A stretch of DNA of 64,000 nucleotides from assembly GCA_016748015.1 (NCBI GenBank), contig JAAOMT010000372.1:51513-115512 (forward strand), written 5' to 3'. The position numbers and the translations under genes were made by a program. Within the stretch, counting starts at the first letter, position 1; the number at the start of each line of letters is the position of its first letter. This stretch comes from Geosiphon pyriformis. Lineage: Eukaryota > Glomeromycota > Glomeromycetes > Archaeosporales > Geosiphonaceae. Shown here piece by piece: positions 22,226 to 33,438 of the stretch. Below the pieces are notes generated by a model, which ran no database searches, was not told where the DNA came from, and saw nothing but the letters and a program-made list of their open reading frames with translations.

Positions 22226-23199
22226 TGTTACCAGTAGAATTTTAGCTATTAATTAACATGAAATTATCTTCATAATTTCTATTATTAATTAGCATATATT
22301 ATTATTATTTCAATTATTACTTATTATTTAACCAAATTATCAAATATTATCATTCAATTAATAATCTGATTTGTATCATAGATATTAAGATGATCAAATT
22401 ACACAATACCTTGAATCATTTAATATAGTCAAAATTCGCCGAAATTAATAAAAATTGGCCAAAATAATCAATAGTTTATAGAAATAACTTGTAGTTCACT
22501 AAAATGTATTTTTAATTTACCAAAATTAGAGCAAAGAGAAAAGTACAAGTTTAAAGACTATTACTATAACAAGTTGTATAAAAAAAGAGCTTCTTTTTTC
22601 AAGAAAATATATTTTTCTATAGTATCTTATTATAGTATCTTATTTTAGATATCTTAATTAGAACAAATTATCTTTTACACATCTCAAATAAAAATTAAAT
22701 ATTCGAAAACCAAATCTTTTAAATTGTTATACTTGAAATTTTCTTAACACAACTAACATTTTGAAATTGATTAGCTACCAATTTCAGCAATCTGTTAATG
22801 ACTTCAGGCCTAAATAAAAAATGTTTCCTTTAACACAATTTTATTTTTTTTACATTTTTTTTATTTTTTTTTATTTTTTTTATTATAATCATTAGGGTAG
22901 TCTACAGACAAGATTTCTGTAGAAGAGTTGACTTTTACAGCAAAGTAACTACACATTTTTAATAAACTTCCAGATAAGCAATTCCTGGAAAAAAGTTGAT
23001 GTTTACTACAATATAACTACACAAAGTAACTGGCATGAAATTGGCTATTCTACTTATAAGCCCAGCAAATCAAATTATAGGAAATAATTTGAAGATAAAT
23101 TCAGTTATTGGAGGTTCAATTGCTTTCAGAAAATGCGAAATTAGCAACAGATAAACAGTAACAATATTCAAAAAAAAAAACTAAAAACCTCCAATAACA
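22226..23199 (+). repeat. 5' LTR of element G
   Basis: 974 bp from TGTTACCAG to CCAATAACA. Its 3' half resembles the LTR at 46268-47248 and that of H (AACTAACATTTTGAAATTG), not the outer E-F LTRs. A TATAAAAAAAGAG box lies at about 22573. Followed by TTTAGTACTCTTCTACAG, the decayed primer-binding region. Confidence 0.9.
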
Positions 23200-23242
23200 T
23201 TTAGTACTCTTCTACAGAAATAACACAGCAATAACAACTTCA

Positions 23243-25160
23243 AAGTAGCAATCATATTAGACACAACAACTTTAGAGTATTATTAGTCAATTTACACTTA
23301 CTGTAAGCAAAGATTTAACATTCCAAACAGAATTAAAATTTTCAAGAAATCACTATACCAATATATTAAAAACTGCATCAACAATTATTTTTTTGGAAAT
23401 TACAATATTTTAAAAGTTAGAAACAATCTCTACAATAATTTATTGCACTATTTACAATCAAAAACTAAAGATCTTAACAGTAAAACACTTGCCATCTACT
23501 TTTAAGAACTTAATCTTAATATTATCTAGTACTGTAAAGAAAAATACCCAGTACAATCTAAATACTCTTTTGACTTTGAATCAAAACCAGAAAATAGCAA
23601 CAATAGAAAGCAAAAAAAGACACTTTGAGTTAGCCATACAATTCACAACACACCAAAAACAACTGCCAAATACTTACAAACACTTAAACAAGGAACCAAT
23701 ATCAAATTACCATTTTCTATTACACCATTTTCAATTTTACTTGTTTAATCACAAACACCAAATTCACTACTTATCTATTTTTCAAGACCAGAAGATTTTC
23801 AATTATCTAAAAATTCTATTCAACAGCAGGAACCAATATCAATCAGCATTAATTTTTTTGATTATTTACAGGAAAACAAAAGTAATCATTTAAAGAACTT
23901 GAAAAGTGAAGAAACTGAATCAGAACAAGAAAAAACTATAAAAAACAAAGAAAAAATGGCAACTATTTATATTGCAAAGATTCCAGAATTTACTGGTAAA
24001 AATAATGATACCAGTCTTTAAGAATGGCTTGACAAAGTCTAAAAAGCAGAAAATATAAACAAATAGAATGCTGCAAGAATGCTTAAAGCTATTTCCTATT
24101 TTTTTCAAGAAACAGCAAGCAAATGATTTGAAAACTTAGAAAAATTTTTTGAAAACTGGCAAGCATTCAAAGATGCTTTCTTATAACAATTCACTGACAA
24201 TAACATTTTTATCACTTTTTGAAATCACTTTTGCAATATCAAACAAGAAACATCTGAAACTGTCATGACCTATTTTGGGAGATTTAATAAACTTCTTAGA
24301 TGAATTTAACAATTAAAAACCAATGAATATTATTCCAATGCCCAGATTTTGAATCAGTTTATAGCAGAATTAAAAGATAAACTAATCAAGAAAGTTCATC
24401 CACATGTCCTAGCAGACTTAGCAACAGCCATTAGATATGCAAAAAACTATAAAATGGCAATAGAAGAAGCAAACCATATCAAATTTGTAAATCTTGCTAT
24501 TGAAGAGACCAGTTTAGCAGCAGAAAAGAAAATTGACCAACTCACAAAAAAAGTTAAGAACTATTTTACCAATTAACAACAACATCAACAACTACAAAGA
24601 TATTAACTACCTCAATGATACAATCAAAACAACTACCCTTTATCATTCAACAATTAACCACAAAGCTGTCATTATTATAGAATTTCAGGACATTGGAAAT
24701 AAAATTGTAAAAAAATGCAAAGAGACCAATAAAACAAAAATAATTAACATTATTTCCAACATCAACAGTCCTACTACCAACCTCTATTATCAGCATATTA
24801 CTTACCAAAACCACAATATTAGAACAACTATTACCAACCAGTCTCACAACCAATACAATAGCAACCTTCACAGATTTAACAATATTAGCCATTATTTATA
24901 CAACAATACCAAGTACCTGTCCAAAAATTGGTTTAGCAAAACCAATTCATACTTCAAAATTAATTTCAGAATAATAACAACAGAATTAATTCAAACAACC
25001 AATTGGTTCTCTAAAATCCTGTTTAGCAAAGACTTAGTTACTATTATATTTAATTTGGTTATCTTACAATGCCAGAAGAATCAGATTTTTAAACTGCACT
25101 TTTTAAAGGTAAAGCTGCAGCACCAAAATTATACTCTTCCAACAATACTATTTTATCAGC
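23243..25160 (+). pseudogene. gag remnant of element G
   Basis: Starts, as in E, at AAAGTAGCAATC (AAAGTGGTGACC in E), so it also lacks an ATG. The N-terminal domain is readable as TTLEYY and CINNYFFGNYNI, followed by the capsid MATIYIAKIPEFTG at 23956, NARMLKAI, AFKDAFL, NLLRXI and FIAELKDKLIKKVHPHV (open 24349-24576). A CHYCRISGHW-like zinc knuckle follows near 24660-24720. The open frames at 23489-23893 and 24533-25246 are in a shifted frame and are not the gag reading. Confidence 0.75.
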
Positions 25161-25164
25161 CCAA

Positions 25165-25700
25165 ATTGCTCAAAATACCAATCTTTCAAATATATTTCTA
25201 TTTGAATTTAAAGCCAATGAATCACTATTCTTGCTTAGCAATATAGCAGTCAATGAGCAAAAAGCAATCACTGCTATGTATACTAAAGCTGAAGTAAAAG
25301 AAAAACAAATCTGCTTGATTCTAGACAATGGATCTGTTGGAAGCATTATCACCTATTAATTGATGCAACAGTTTAGAAAAAATGTTGACAGACCAACTTA
25401 AACTATAATTGTTATAGCTAATGGCATAAAAAAAACTCCAATAAGAAAAATTGACAACTTTCCATTTAACTCGATAGAATTATCATTTCAGTCAAAGTTT
25501 TAGTCATGGATGCACTTTAATACTAAGCTCTTGTCAGAAATAATTGGCTTTTCAAGACCAATACAAACTTAAACTAAGAAACCCAAAAACTCAAGATTTC
25601 ATACCAAAAACAATACACCAGAGTATCTGTCACTTGTAGTACTTTTAATAAATGATTTAAAAAAGCCCCAGTGTTCGAATTTGAAGAAAAGAAAAAAATG
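25165..25700 (+). pseudogene. Protease remnant of element G
   Basis: Readable pieces are NEQKAITAMYTKAEVKEKQI at 25254-25310, the active-site loop LILDNGSVGSIIT near 25317-25353 (Ser of DSG is Asn here), and ETQKLKISYQKQY near 25580. It matches E protease; stops are scattered through it. Confidence 0.75.
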
Positions 25701-25829
25701 CCAATTACTAAAACATACATGGCTCTTAGATTAACATCTAATTGGACTGAAGAGACAAAACAAAAAATCTTTAAAGAAACCAGAGGATAGAATGTTGTTT
25801 GATACTCTATACCAGAACCCCAGAAACAA

Positions 25830-27010
25830 CCATCTTATATCTTACTTAAATATAAAGATTGCAAGAAAAAACTTTTAACAATGGGAGCATGTATTTCCTC
25901 AAAAAAAAATATGAAACTTGCACCTGCTATTTTTGTAAAGCATATCATAAAAAATGATTTGGATATCTCAAATAAAGTGGAAAATAAGACAATACTTCTT
26001 GTCTTATATGTAAAGACATGCTACCAGAAGAATACAACTGAATTGATATTGCAATAAAAGAAAGAGTATGTGATCAAATCTGTCAATATGTCCTATCAAT
26101 CTCGAAAAAAGTTAGAAGAAAAACACCATTTGATGCAGTATACAACAGTATTCTTAACAAACTTTATCACTACTCTTATAATGCTAAAATGATTTTTGAT
26201 TTAGCAATAGCTTTAATTAATAGAGCCACATAGGAAGATATCCACCAAATAAAAGAAGCTGAGTACATTAAATACACAATGCAATTAGCTGGATTCAACT
26301 ATGAAGATGAAGTAAAAACATACCACCAAATTGCAAGCCACACTTACCCAATCCAAAAAGCTCAAATTCAACAATTAGAGCAAATGAACATTCAATTATG
26401 TAAAAAATACATCATGTTTTGTAATAATAAATAGTGTTCAGAATGCTATGCTTTTAGCATCTCCTTATTTAGCAAAGATAACCAGGAGAAAATTGAGTTA
26501 AGAGAACTTAAACCAAAAGAAAAAATTGTAACAACTCCAATCTATCTTACTAAGAATCAACCAGCCTTACAATTCAAATACTTTAACAACAATGGTCAAA
26601 GAATCAAGCCAGAAAAAATTCATAATATGAATATTGGATATGATCTATGATATCCAAAAAAAGATACTTTGATTTTCCAACCAAAATCTTTAACAAAAAT
26701 CAATCTTAAAATTGCTTTCAAAATTTCACCAGAAACAATGGTTCAAATTGTTTCCAGATCATTATTGGCAAGCAAAAAAATCAATGTTAGAGGAAGAGTT
26801 ATAGATGCAAAATACACTAAAAACATCACTATTATATTACAAAATGAAACTGAAAAACCATTCAGAATAAAACATGTTGAAAAGATTGCTCAAGCAATTT
26901 ACCTATCTTTAATTAACATTTCAGAGTTGTAATTAGTTATTGACAGAAAACAATTAAGCAAAAGTGAAAAAGGAATACAAAATTTTGGTTCAACTAGATG
27001 ATTCACAGTT
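25830..27010 (+). pseudogene. Cys-rich module and dUTPase remnant of element G
   Basis: Cys pairs K-C-K/DCKKKL, C-CYFC and C-LICKD lie at 25845-26010. The helical region ICQYVLSISKKVRRKTPFDA follows at 26078-26140, then a second Cys cluster near 26395-26450. The dUTPase is largely open at 26669-26932: SLTKINLKIAFKIS, MVQIVSRSLLASKKINVRGR and VIDAKYTKNITIILQN, in which the catalytic-loop IDAGY has become IDAKY. It ends near IQNFGSTR at 26998. Interrupted immediately after by E-F. Confidence 0.8.
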
Positions 27011-27190
27011 GCAGTAAACATCTCAATACACAGAATCAATCTTACCAAATTCTTCAACTTTCTTAACCAATTACTATTTTACTTTTTAGAGAACATTATG
27101 AAATTTACACTTGCTCAAAACCCACTACTACCCAACAAATCTTTAAATTCAATAAACAAATCTGTTTAAAGCATAAAATCTCAGTCCTAA

Positions 27191-27194
27191 ATGT
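27191..27194. repeat. Target-site duplication of composite E-F (ATGT)
   Basis: ATGT before the first LTR is repeated at 56124-56127 after the third. Excising 27195-56127 restores G as ...CCTAAATGTTTATATTC, matching E's AACATTTATATTC near 32211. Confidence 0.9.
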
Positions 27195-27410
27195 TGTTAC
27201 CAGACAAAATTAGAGATATTGTTTAGCATGAAATTACCCTTATAAATCTTATCACTAATTAGCATATATTATTGTTTCAAATTATCACTTATTACATTAG
27301 CAAAATATCCGAAATTATCATTTAATTAATAACTCAATTTGTACATAACACAAATGTAACCAAATTGCGATGATCAATCATGCAATACCCCGAACTATGT
27401 AACATTCAAA

Positions 27411-27525
27411 AAGTTCGCCGAAATTTGTAGAAATTTGTAGAAATAATTGATAGTTCACCGAAATATTTAATAGTTCACAAAAATAACTTGTAGTTCACCA
27501 AAATGTATCTTTAGTTCAACAAAAT
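27411..27525 (+). repeat. About 21-bp degenerate tandem array in the LTR of E
   Basis: About five units built on TAGTTCACCGAAAT with a period near 21 bp, ending about 50 bp before the TATA box. The same array occurs at 46487-46600, 55344-55462 and (reverse orientation) 59170-59320. CG dinucleotides, rare elsewhere, concentrate here. Confidence 0.75.
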
Positions 27526-27575
27526 TGTAGAAAATAGCAAAGTTCGAGTTTATAGAATAGTGTTATGACAAGTTG

Positions 27576-27582
27576 TATAAAA
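27576..27582 (+). promoter_or_regulatory. TATA box of the E LTR
   Basis: TATAAAA within AGTTGTATAAAAAAAGAG, conserved at 46648-46654 and 55519-55525 and in G and H LTRs. It lies downstream of the 21-bp array, fitting a U3 promoter. Confidence 0.65.
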
Positions 27583-28224
27583 AAAGAGTGTCTCTCTTCG
27601 AGAAAATGTATCTTACTTCAGATTTAATAATTAGAATCAGCCTTTACACACAAAAACAAAATAAATATTAAATAAATTCGAAAAACCAAATTCTTAATTA
27701 TTTCCCTTGGAATTAACTGATTCCTACTAACAGTTTAAATTGATTAGCTACCATTTTTAGTAGACTGTTAAAACACTTCCAGGCCTGGATCCAAAACGAC
27801 TTCCATAAATCATCAGTTTTACTTTTTTTTTTACATTTCTTTTATTTTCTTTCTTTTCTTATTATAAGTTATTTGGGTATCCTACAGACAAGAGTTCCTG
27901 TAGAAGAGTTGACTTTCATAGCAAAGTAACTACACATTTTTAGTGAGCTTCCAGATGAGCAATTCTTGGGAAAGAGTTGATGTTTACTACAATGTAACTA
28001 TACAAAGTAACTGGCACAGAATTGGCCATTCCACTTATAAGCCCAGCAGTTCAAATTATAGGAAATAATTTGAAGATAAATTCAGTTATTGGAGGTTCAA
28101 ACACTTCCCATAGTTGTAAATTAACAGCATTACAATCAACATACAAGAGTTAAAAAGAGACCAAAAACCTCTGGTAACATTTGGTGCTCTTCTACAGAAA
28201 CAACACAGCAAAAACAACTTCAAA

Positions 28225-30225
28225 GTGGTGACCACACCAGACGCAACAACTCTAGAGTATTACCAATCAATTTACACCCACTGCAAGCAAAAATTCAACA
28301 TTCCAGATGGAATTGAAGTTGTTAAGAAATCAGTATACCAATACATTGAAAACTGCATCAACAATTATCTTTTTGGAAATTACAATATCTCAGAAGTTAG
28401 AAACAACCTTTACAATAATTTAGCACATTATTCACAGTGGGGAACTGAAGACCTTAACAGTGAAACACTTGCCACTTACTTTCAAGAACTTAATTTTAAC
28501 ATTATCAAGTACTGTGAAGAAACATATCCAGTGCAGTCTCAATACTCTATTGATTTTGAATCAGAGACAGAAACAAGCAACAAAGACAAACACAAATTGA
28601 AGCAATACTCAAAAACCACCCCAAATACCCCAATACTACCAAAAACAACTGCCAAACACTTACAAACACCTGAACAAAGAACCAGTTCAAAACTCACACT
28701 CATCATCACACTTTTTCCAGCTTCACTTGCACAAGCACAAACACCTAATTCACTCTTAAATCGATTTGCAAGACTAGAAGATTTTACATCACCCAGAAGT
28801 CCCACCAGACAACAAAAACCCCTTCAAACTAGTTCTAATCTTCTTGATTTCTAGCTGAAAATCAAAGTGAACACTCTGAAACAGCAGCGAACAAAGAAAA
28901 CAACTCTGAAATAACTGAAGAAGAATCAATAGACAGTGAAAACAAAGAAAATGAAATGACAGCATACATTGCAAAAATCCCTGAATTTAATAGAGAAAAC
29001 ATTGAAACCAGTCCCCAAGAATGACTTAACCAAGTTACTAAAGCTGGAGATGCAAATGAATGGAATGCTGCCAGAATGTTAAGAATAATTCTCTACTTTC
29101 TCAAAGGAACAGCAGGAGAATGGTTTGAAAACTTGGCTGCTTTATTCAATGATTGAGACGCTTTCAAAGCACCCTTCCTTGAACAGTTCACCAACAATAA
29201 TATCTCGATCACTCTTCAAAATCAGTTTCACAATATCAAACAAGAATTCTCTGAATCTGTTATGACTTATATTGGGAAATTCAACAAACTTCTTAGACGA
29301 ATTTGCCAACTCGAAACAAACAATTATTATTCCAATGCTTAAATCTTGGATCAATTTATCACTGGTCTAAAAAATAAACTTATTAAAAAGGTTCGCCCAC
29401 ATGTGCCAGAAGATTTAAACTCTGCCATACAGCATGTGAAAAGATACAAAATAGTCATGGAAAAGGCCAATTGCACAAAACTTGTAAATTTGGCAATTGG
29501 GAGAAACCAGCTCAGCAGCTGAAGAGAAAATTGACCAACTCGCAAAGAAAGTCAAAAACTATTTTACCAACCAACAACAACAGCAATCCCAAAGATATTA
29601 ACCACCCCAAAGACGGAATCAAAATAACTTTGCACCACTTTCTAATAACCAGCCTCAGAATTGCCATTACTGTGAAATCTCTGGCCACTGAAAAAGAGAT
29701 TGCAGAAAGCTACAATGAGACCAACAAAATAGAAGTAATCAACGTTACCCTCCACCACAGCAATCTTATTATCAACTACCACCATCAGCTTACTATCTAC
29801 TAAGATCCCAATACCAAAATAACTATTATCAGCCTGCCCCACAGCCAATCCAACAGCAATACCAACAACCACTCACACAACATTATCAAGTATCTGCTCG
29901 AAGACTGATTACACAAAATCAATTCACACCACAAAACCAATACCAAGTAAACAACAATAGAATCAGTTTAAACAACCAATTAGTTCCCCGAAATTCAGCT
30001 CAGCCAAGACCCACCTATTATCATACTCAACCTAGCTATCTTACAATATCTGAAGAACAGGATTTTCACCATACTGTACTTTCGGAAGATAGAGTTGCAG
30101 CACAACAACAAAACTCTTCCTATACTCCTACCACAATCCCACCAGCCAGAATTGCTAAAAACGCCAATCTTTCAGACATATTCCCTTTTGAGTTTGAAGC
30201 AAATGAGTCACCATTTCTGCTCAGC
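28225..30225 (+). pseudogene. gag of element E (structural protein)
   Basis: The N-terminal domain (28225-28854) reads DATTLEYYQSIYTHCKQ...VYQYIENCINNYLFGNYNI and aligns with the D gag N-terminus. There is no ATG; the frame is open upstream through the primer site into the LTR, and the first codon shared with D is GTG at 28225. A 1-bp deletion near 28848 relative to F shifts the frame. The capsid starts at MTAYIAKIPEF (28957), then EWLNQVTKAGDAN, NEWNAARML and MTYIGKFNKLLRRI. A zinc knuckle C-HY-C-EISG-H-...RD-C follows at 29662-29703, then a Gln/Pro/Tyr-rich linker. Several stops (TGA for TGG, TAA for CAA) break it. The frame joins protease directly, with no frameshift. Confidence 0.85.
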
Positions 30226-30720
30226 AATGTGGCTGCCAATGAACAAAAAGCAATCACTGCTATGTACACTGAAGCAGAAGTCGAAAGAAAGGCAATTTGC
30301 TTGATCCTAGACAGTGGATCTGCCGGAAGCATTATTACCTACCAGTTAATGCAACAGTTGAAGAAAAATGTCAACCGACCAGCTCAAACAGTAATTGTCA
30401 CTGTCAATGGCATGAAAAAAACTCTAGTAAGAAAAATTGACAATTTTCTGTTCACTCTTGATGGAATCACCATTCCAGTCAAAGTTTTTGTAATGGACGC
30501 ACCCCAGTACTAAGTTCTCATTAAAAATGATTGGCTTCAAAAAGCCAATGTTAATCTGAATTGGAAAACACAAGAGTTAACAATCTCCTACCAAGGACAA
30601 CATGCCCGGGTATCTGCCACTTGTAGTACATTCAACAAATGCTCCAAAAAAGCTCCGACTTTTGAATTTGAACTGAAAGAAGAAAAGCTCATCATTGAAA
30701 CATTTATGACACTTGGATCA
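30226..30720 (+). pseudogene. Protease of element E
   Basis: Retropepsin-like aspartic protease that would mature Gag-Pol. It starts NEQKAITAMYTEAEVERKAI and has the intact active site LILDSGSAGSII (about 30304-30340). It continues through VNGMKKTLV and KVFVMDAPQY, with a stop (CAA to TAA) at 30511-30513, then WLQKANVNLNW. Same frame as gag and as the Cys-rich module. Apart from the stop, the domain is complete. Confidence 0.85.
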
Positions 30721-30835
30721 ACCTCCAATTGGGCCAATGAAACTGAACAACAGTACTTTTCAACAAATGATTCTCTTGAAACAGAAGAACCAATGACAAC
30801 CAGATGGAATGTCCCCTATTTAAAACTAGAACCAC

Positions 30836-31620
30836 AAAAACAATGCCCCTACATTCCACTCAAATGCAAGAACTGCCACAAGAAACTCTCCTCAATGAAT
30901 GCCTGCATTTCACCTGAAGAAAAATATGAAAATCATACTTGTTATTACTGCAAGACTTGCCATAGAGAATGATGGAGCCATCTAATAAAAAGAAGTGGAA
31001 AATAGAATAACACCCCTTGTTTGACTTGTGGAGATATGCTACCAGAAGAATGCAATTGGATTGATGTAGCAATAAAAGGAGGAGTCTGCAATCAGATCTG
31101 CCAATATGCTTTATCAATTTCAGAAAAAGTAAAAAGAGGAACACCCTTTGATGCAGCATACAACAGTGCTTTCAACAAACTTTATCACTACCCCCATGAT
31201 GCCGAAATGATTTTTGACCTAGCAATAGCTTTAATCAACAGAGCTGCTTAAGAAAATGTTTGTCAAATAAAAGAATCAGAATACATTGTATACACCTTTG
31301 AAATTGCTAGATACAACTATGAAGATAAAGTAGAAGTATATCACCAAATTGCCAGTCACACTTACCCGACCAAAGAAGTTCAAGCTCAATAACTAAAGCA
31401 AATGAACGTTAAATTGTGTGAAGAATGCATAATGCCCTGCGATGAGCAATGGTGCCCTGAATGCTATGCTCTTAGCATTCCCTTGCCCAGTGAAAATGAT
31501 GAAAATGAAATTGAATTTGGAGAACTTGAAGCAACAGAAGAAATTGAAACAACACCCATCTATCTTATTGAAAGTCAGCCTGCCTTACAACTCAAATACT
31601 TTAACAACAATGGACAAAGA
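30836..31620 (+). pseudogene. Cys-rich / helical module of element E (between protease and dUTPase)
   Basis: First cluster: LKCKNCHKKLSSM..C, then CYYCKTCHRE, then CLTCGDMLPEEC and GVCNQICQYAL (30856-31110). It is followed by an alpha-helical stretch (FDAAYNSAFNKLYHYPHDAEM, 31150-31215) and a second cluster LCEECIMPCDEQWCPECYAL at 31413-31470. The paired CxxC spacing suggests several zinc sites. Known Ty3/Gypsy pol proteins do not usually carry such a domain here; I do not recognise it as a named family. Stops at 30970 and 31249 break the frame. Likely a nucleic-acid or protein-binding insert. Confidence 0.7.
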
Positions 31621-32040
31621 ATAAAACCTGAAAAAGCATATGAAATTGATGCTAAATATGACCTAAGATATCCAGACAAGAATACTCTTGTTCTCAAACC
31701 CAAATCTCTCACAAAAATCAACCTCAAAATTGCACTCAAAATCCCGCCAGGAGCAATGGTTCAAATCTTCTTCCAGTCCTCTCTGGTAAGCAAAAGAATC
31801 AATATCAGAGAAGGAATAATTGATGCTAGATATATGGGAAACATTACAGTAATGCTTCAAAATAAAACTGACAAACCATTCAAGATCGACCATGCTGAAA
31901 AAATTGCCCAAGCTATTTACCTACCCCTAATCAACATTTTGGGTTTGCAACTAGTCAATCAAAGAGAACAATTAGGAAAAAGTAATAGAGGAACCCAAGG
32001 TTTTGGTTCAACTGGACGATTTACAGTTTCAGTTAATATA
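31621..32040 (+). pseudogene. dUTPase domain of element E
   Basis: Would hydrolyse dUTP to dUMP, limiting uracil in cDNA. Trimeric-type motifs in order: motif 1 IDAKYDLRYP (usual Gly is Lys), motif 2 FQSSLVSKRINI (consensus RSSLA here starts FQSS), motif 3 GIIDARYMGNI (usual DAGY), motif 4 AEKIAQAIYLPL, motif 5 RGTQGFGSTG. Changes in motifs 1-3 compared with H suggest loss of activity. Open frame, 31402-32247, shared with the second Cys cluster and a downstream linker. Confidence 0.88.
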
Positions 32041-32399
32041 GCTCTTAACACACAGAACAAATCCCACCAGATTCTCAGACTTCTACAACCAATTACCATC
32101 TCACCCTTTGGAGAACATCCAGAAATCTACACCTGCTCAAAGCTAACAACCACACAACAAATTTTTGAGTCCAATGAACAAGTCTGCTTGGAACATAATA
32201 TTTTGATCCCAAACATTTATATTCTAGAAGAAACAAAAAAAGTCTGAGTTACTTTTTACAATCCCAACAATTACCCCATAGTTCTATTAAATAACTTAGA
32301 AATTGGAGTCATTCACAGTAATATCTTTCAACAAGAACTACCCCAGACAGTTCCCAATTTTTCGGAAATCATTGGACATTCACTACCAAAAATTAACCC

Positions 32400-33226
32400 A
32401 AACTCTAGCTCTGAAAACTACCATGTTGTCATGGAAAAACTATCTCAAATCAACATAGGACAACTTGAACCACAACAATAGAGCCAACTCAAAGAGTTAA
32501 TTGCAAAATTTGCTGATATTTTTGCTAAAAACAACAATAACTTAGGAAGAACCAATTTGGTTTAACACTAAATTTATACAGAAAATGCCAAACCAAGAAG
32601 ACAACAAGCATATTGAGTTGCTCCAGAAAGCCACCAATTCATCCAAGAAAAAATACAACAAATGCTTAACAATGGGCTCATCCAACCCTCCATGAGTCCT
32701 TGGGCTTTATCTGTAGTGCTAGTTAAAAAGAAAAATGGAAAGATACGATTTTGTGTTGACTACCAACAACTCAACAGTATTACAATTGGAGATGTTTACT
32801 CCCTTCCTCGAATTGATGACATGTTAGATGCCCTTGGAAAATCTAAATACTTTTCAACACTAGATTTAGAAAGCAGTTACTGGCAAGTTGCTATGGATCC
32901 CAAAAATTGCCCCAAAACAGCATTTACCACCCAAGGTGGAAATTACGAGTTCAATGTAATGCCTTTTGGATTATGCAATGTACCAGCAATGTTTCAGAGA
33001 TTAATAAATGTTGTGTACCAAGGACTTTTTTGAAAATCAGTAGTCATTTATCTTGATGATACTGATATTTATTCTCCATCGTTTGAATTATACTTAAAAC
33101 ACCTGCGAGAAGTTTTTTAATGATTACAAAAAGCAGGATTAAAACTCAACATTGAAAAATGCTATTTTAGAAAAACAAGCTTGGTCTTCCTTGGTCATAT
33201 CATTAGTAAAGATGGAATCAAACTGG
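32400..33226 (+). pseudogene. Reverse transcriptase of element E, 5' part (cut by D)
   Basis: The RT N-terminal linker has a stop at about 32479 (CAG to TAG), then open 32662-33033: MLNNGLIQPSMSPW, FCVDYQQLNSI, STLDLESSYWQVAMDP, MPFGLCNVPAMFQRL. TGG to TGA at 33031 precedes the intact catalytic box VIYLDDTDIYS. The sequence stops at KDGIKL (33226), where D is inserted, and continues at 43387. Confidence 0.88.
33223..33226. repeat. Target-site duplication of element D (CTGG)
   Basis: CTGG left of D's first LTR repeats at 43387-43390. Removing D and one copy gives ATCAAACTGGATCCTGG, matching F at 52268 (ATCAAACCGGACCCTGG). Confidence 0.92.
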
Positions 33227-33297
33227 TGTTACTCATAGAAATATAGGAAATATATTAGCATAATTATTAACCAATCAGAAGTCAGCATAGTAAATAT

Positions 33298-33423
33298 GGA
33301 ATTCCAGGATTCCTCTCAGGAATTGCAGGATTCCTAGAATTCCAGGATTCTTCTCAAAAGAATCGCAGAATTCCAGGAATTCCAAGATTCCTGTCATGAA
33401 GAATCAAAGAATTGAGGAATCTC
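33298..33423 (+). repeat. Palindromic AGGATTCCT/GGAATTCC array in the D LTR
   Basis: Irregular repeats of about 20-40 bp built from AGGATTCCT and its near-palindrome GGAATTCC. The copy in the 3' LTR (42572-42733) is longer by about one unit (38 bp, the whole LTR length difference). Can fold on itself; sits directly upstream of the TATA box. Confidence 0.8.
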
Positions 33424-33430
33424 AATTATG

Positions 33431-33438
33431 TATATATA
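33431..33438 (+). promoter_or_regulatory. TATA box of the D LTR
   Basis: TATATATA in TATGTATATATAGCAGTAG, kept in the 3' LTR at 42743-42750. Likely start of transcription shortly downstream. Confidence 0.6.

Larger units (their letters stand above)
22226..27194 (+). mobile_element. Element G, left segment (family 3, decayed): 5' LTR to dUTPase
   Basis: Inserted in the protease region of I at 22226, flanked on the left by ATGG. Contains the 5' LTR, gag, protease, Cys-rich module and dUTPase, collinear with E and F, and is interrupted at 27195 by composite E-F. It resumes at 56128 and runs until H cuts it at 58525, so one element spans more than 36 kb of this window. Decay is heavy and mostly C-to-T or G-to-A. 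Confidence 0.92.
27195..28179 (+). repeat. 5' outer LTR of E-F
   Basis: 985 bp, TGTTACCAG to CTGGTAACA. Its 3' half carries the variant AATTAACTGATTCCTACTAA, shared only with the LTR at 55139. Followed by the primer-binding region TTTGGTGCTCTTCTACAG. Confidence 0.95.

Noticed and set aside
23489-23893. Open frame of 134 residues in G
   Set aside because: It is the shifted frame of the gag N-terminal domain; the collinear reading with E gag is in another frame, so it is not a gene.
24533-25246. Open frame of 237 residues in G
   Set aside because: Asn/Thr/Tyr-rich translation in the wrong frame over the gag zinc knuckle and linker; the true frame shows the CHYC knuckle pattern.
33227-33236. 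Element D as part of the E-F composite mechanism
   Set aside because: D has its own LTR pair, its own CTGG duplication and a different family identity; it is a later independent insertion in E.
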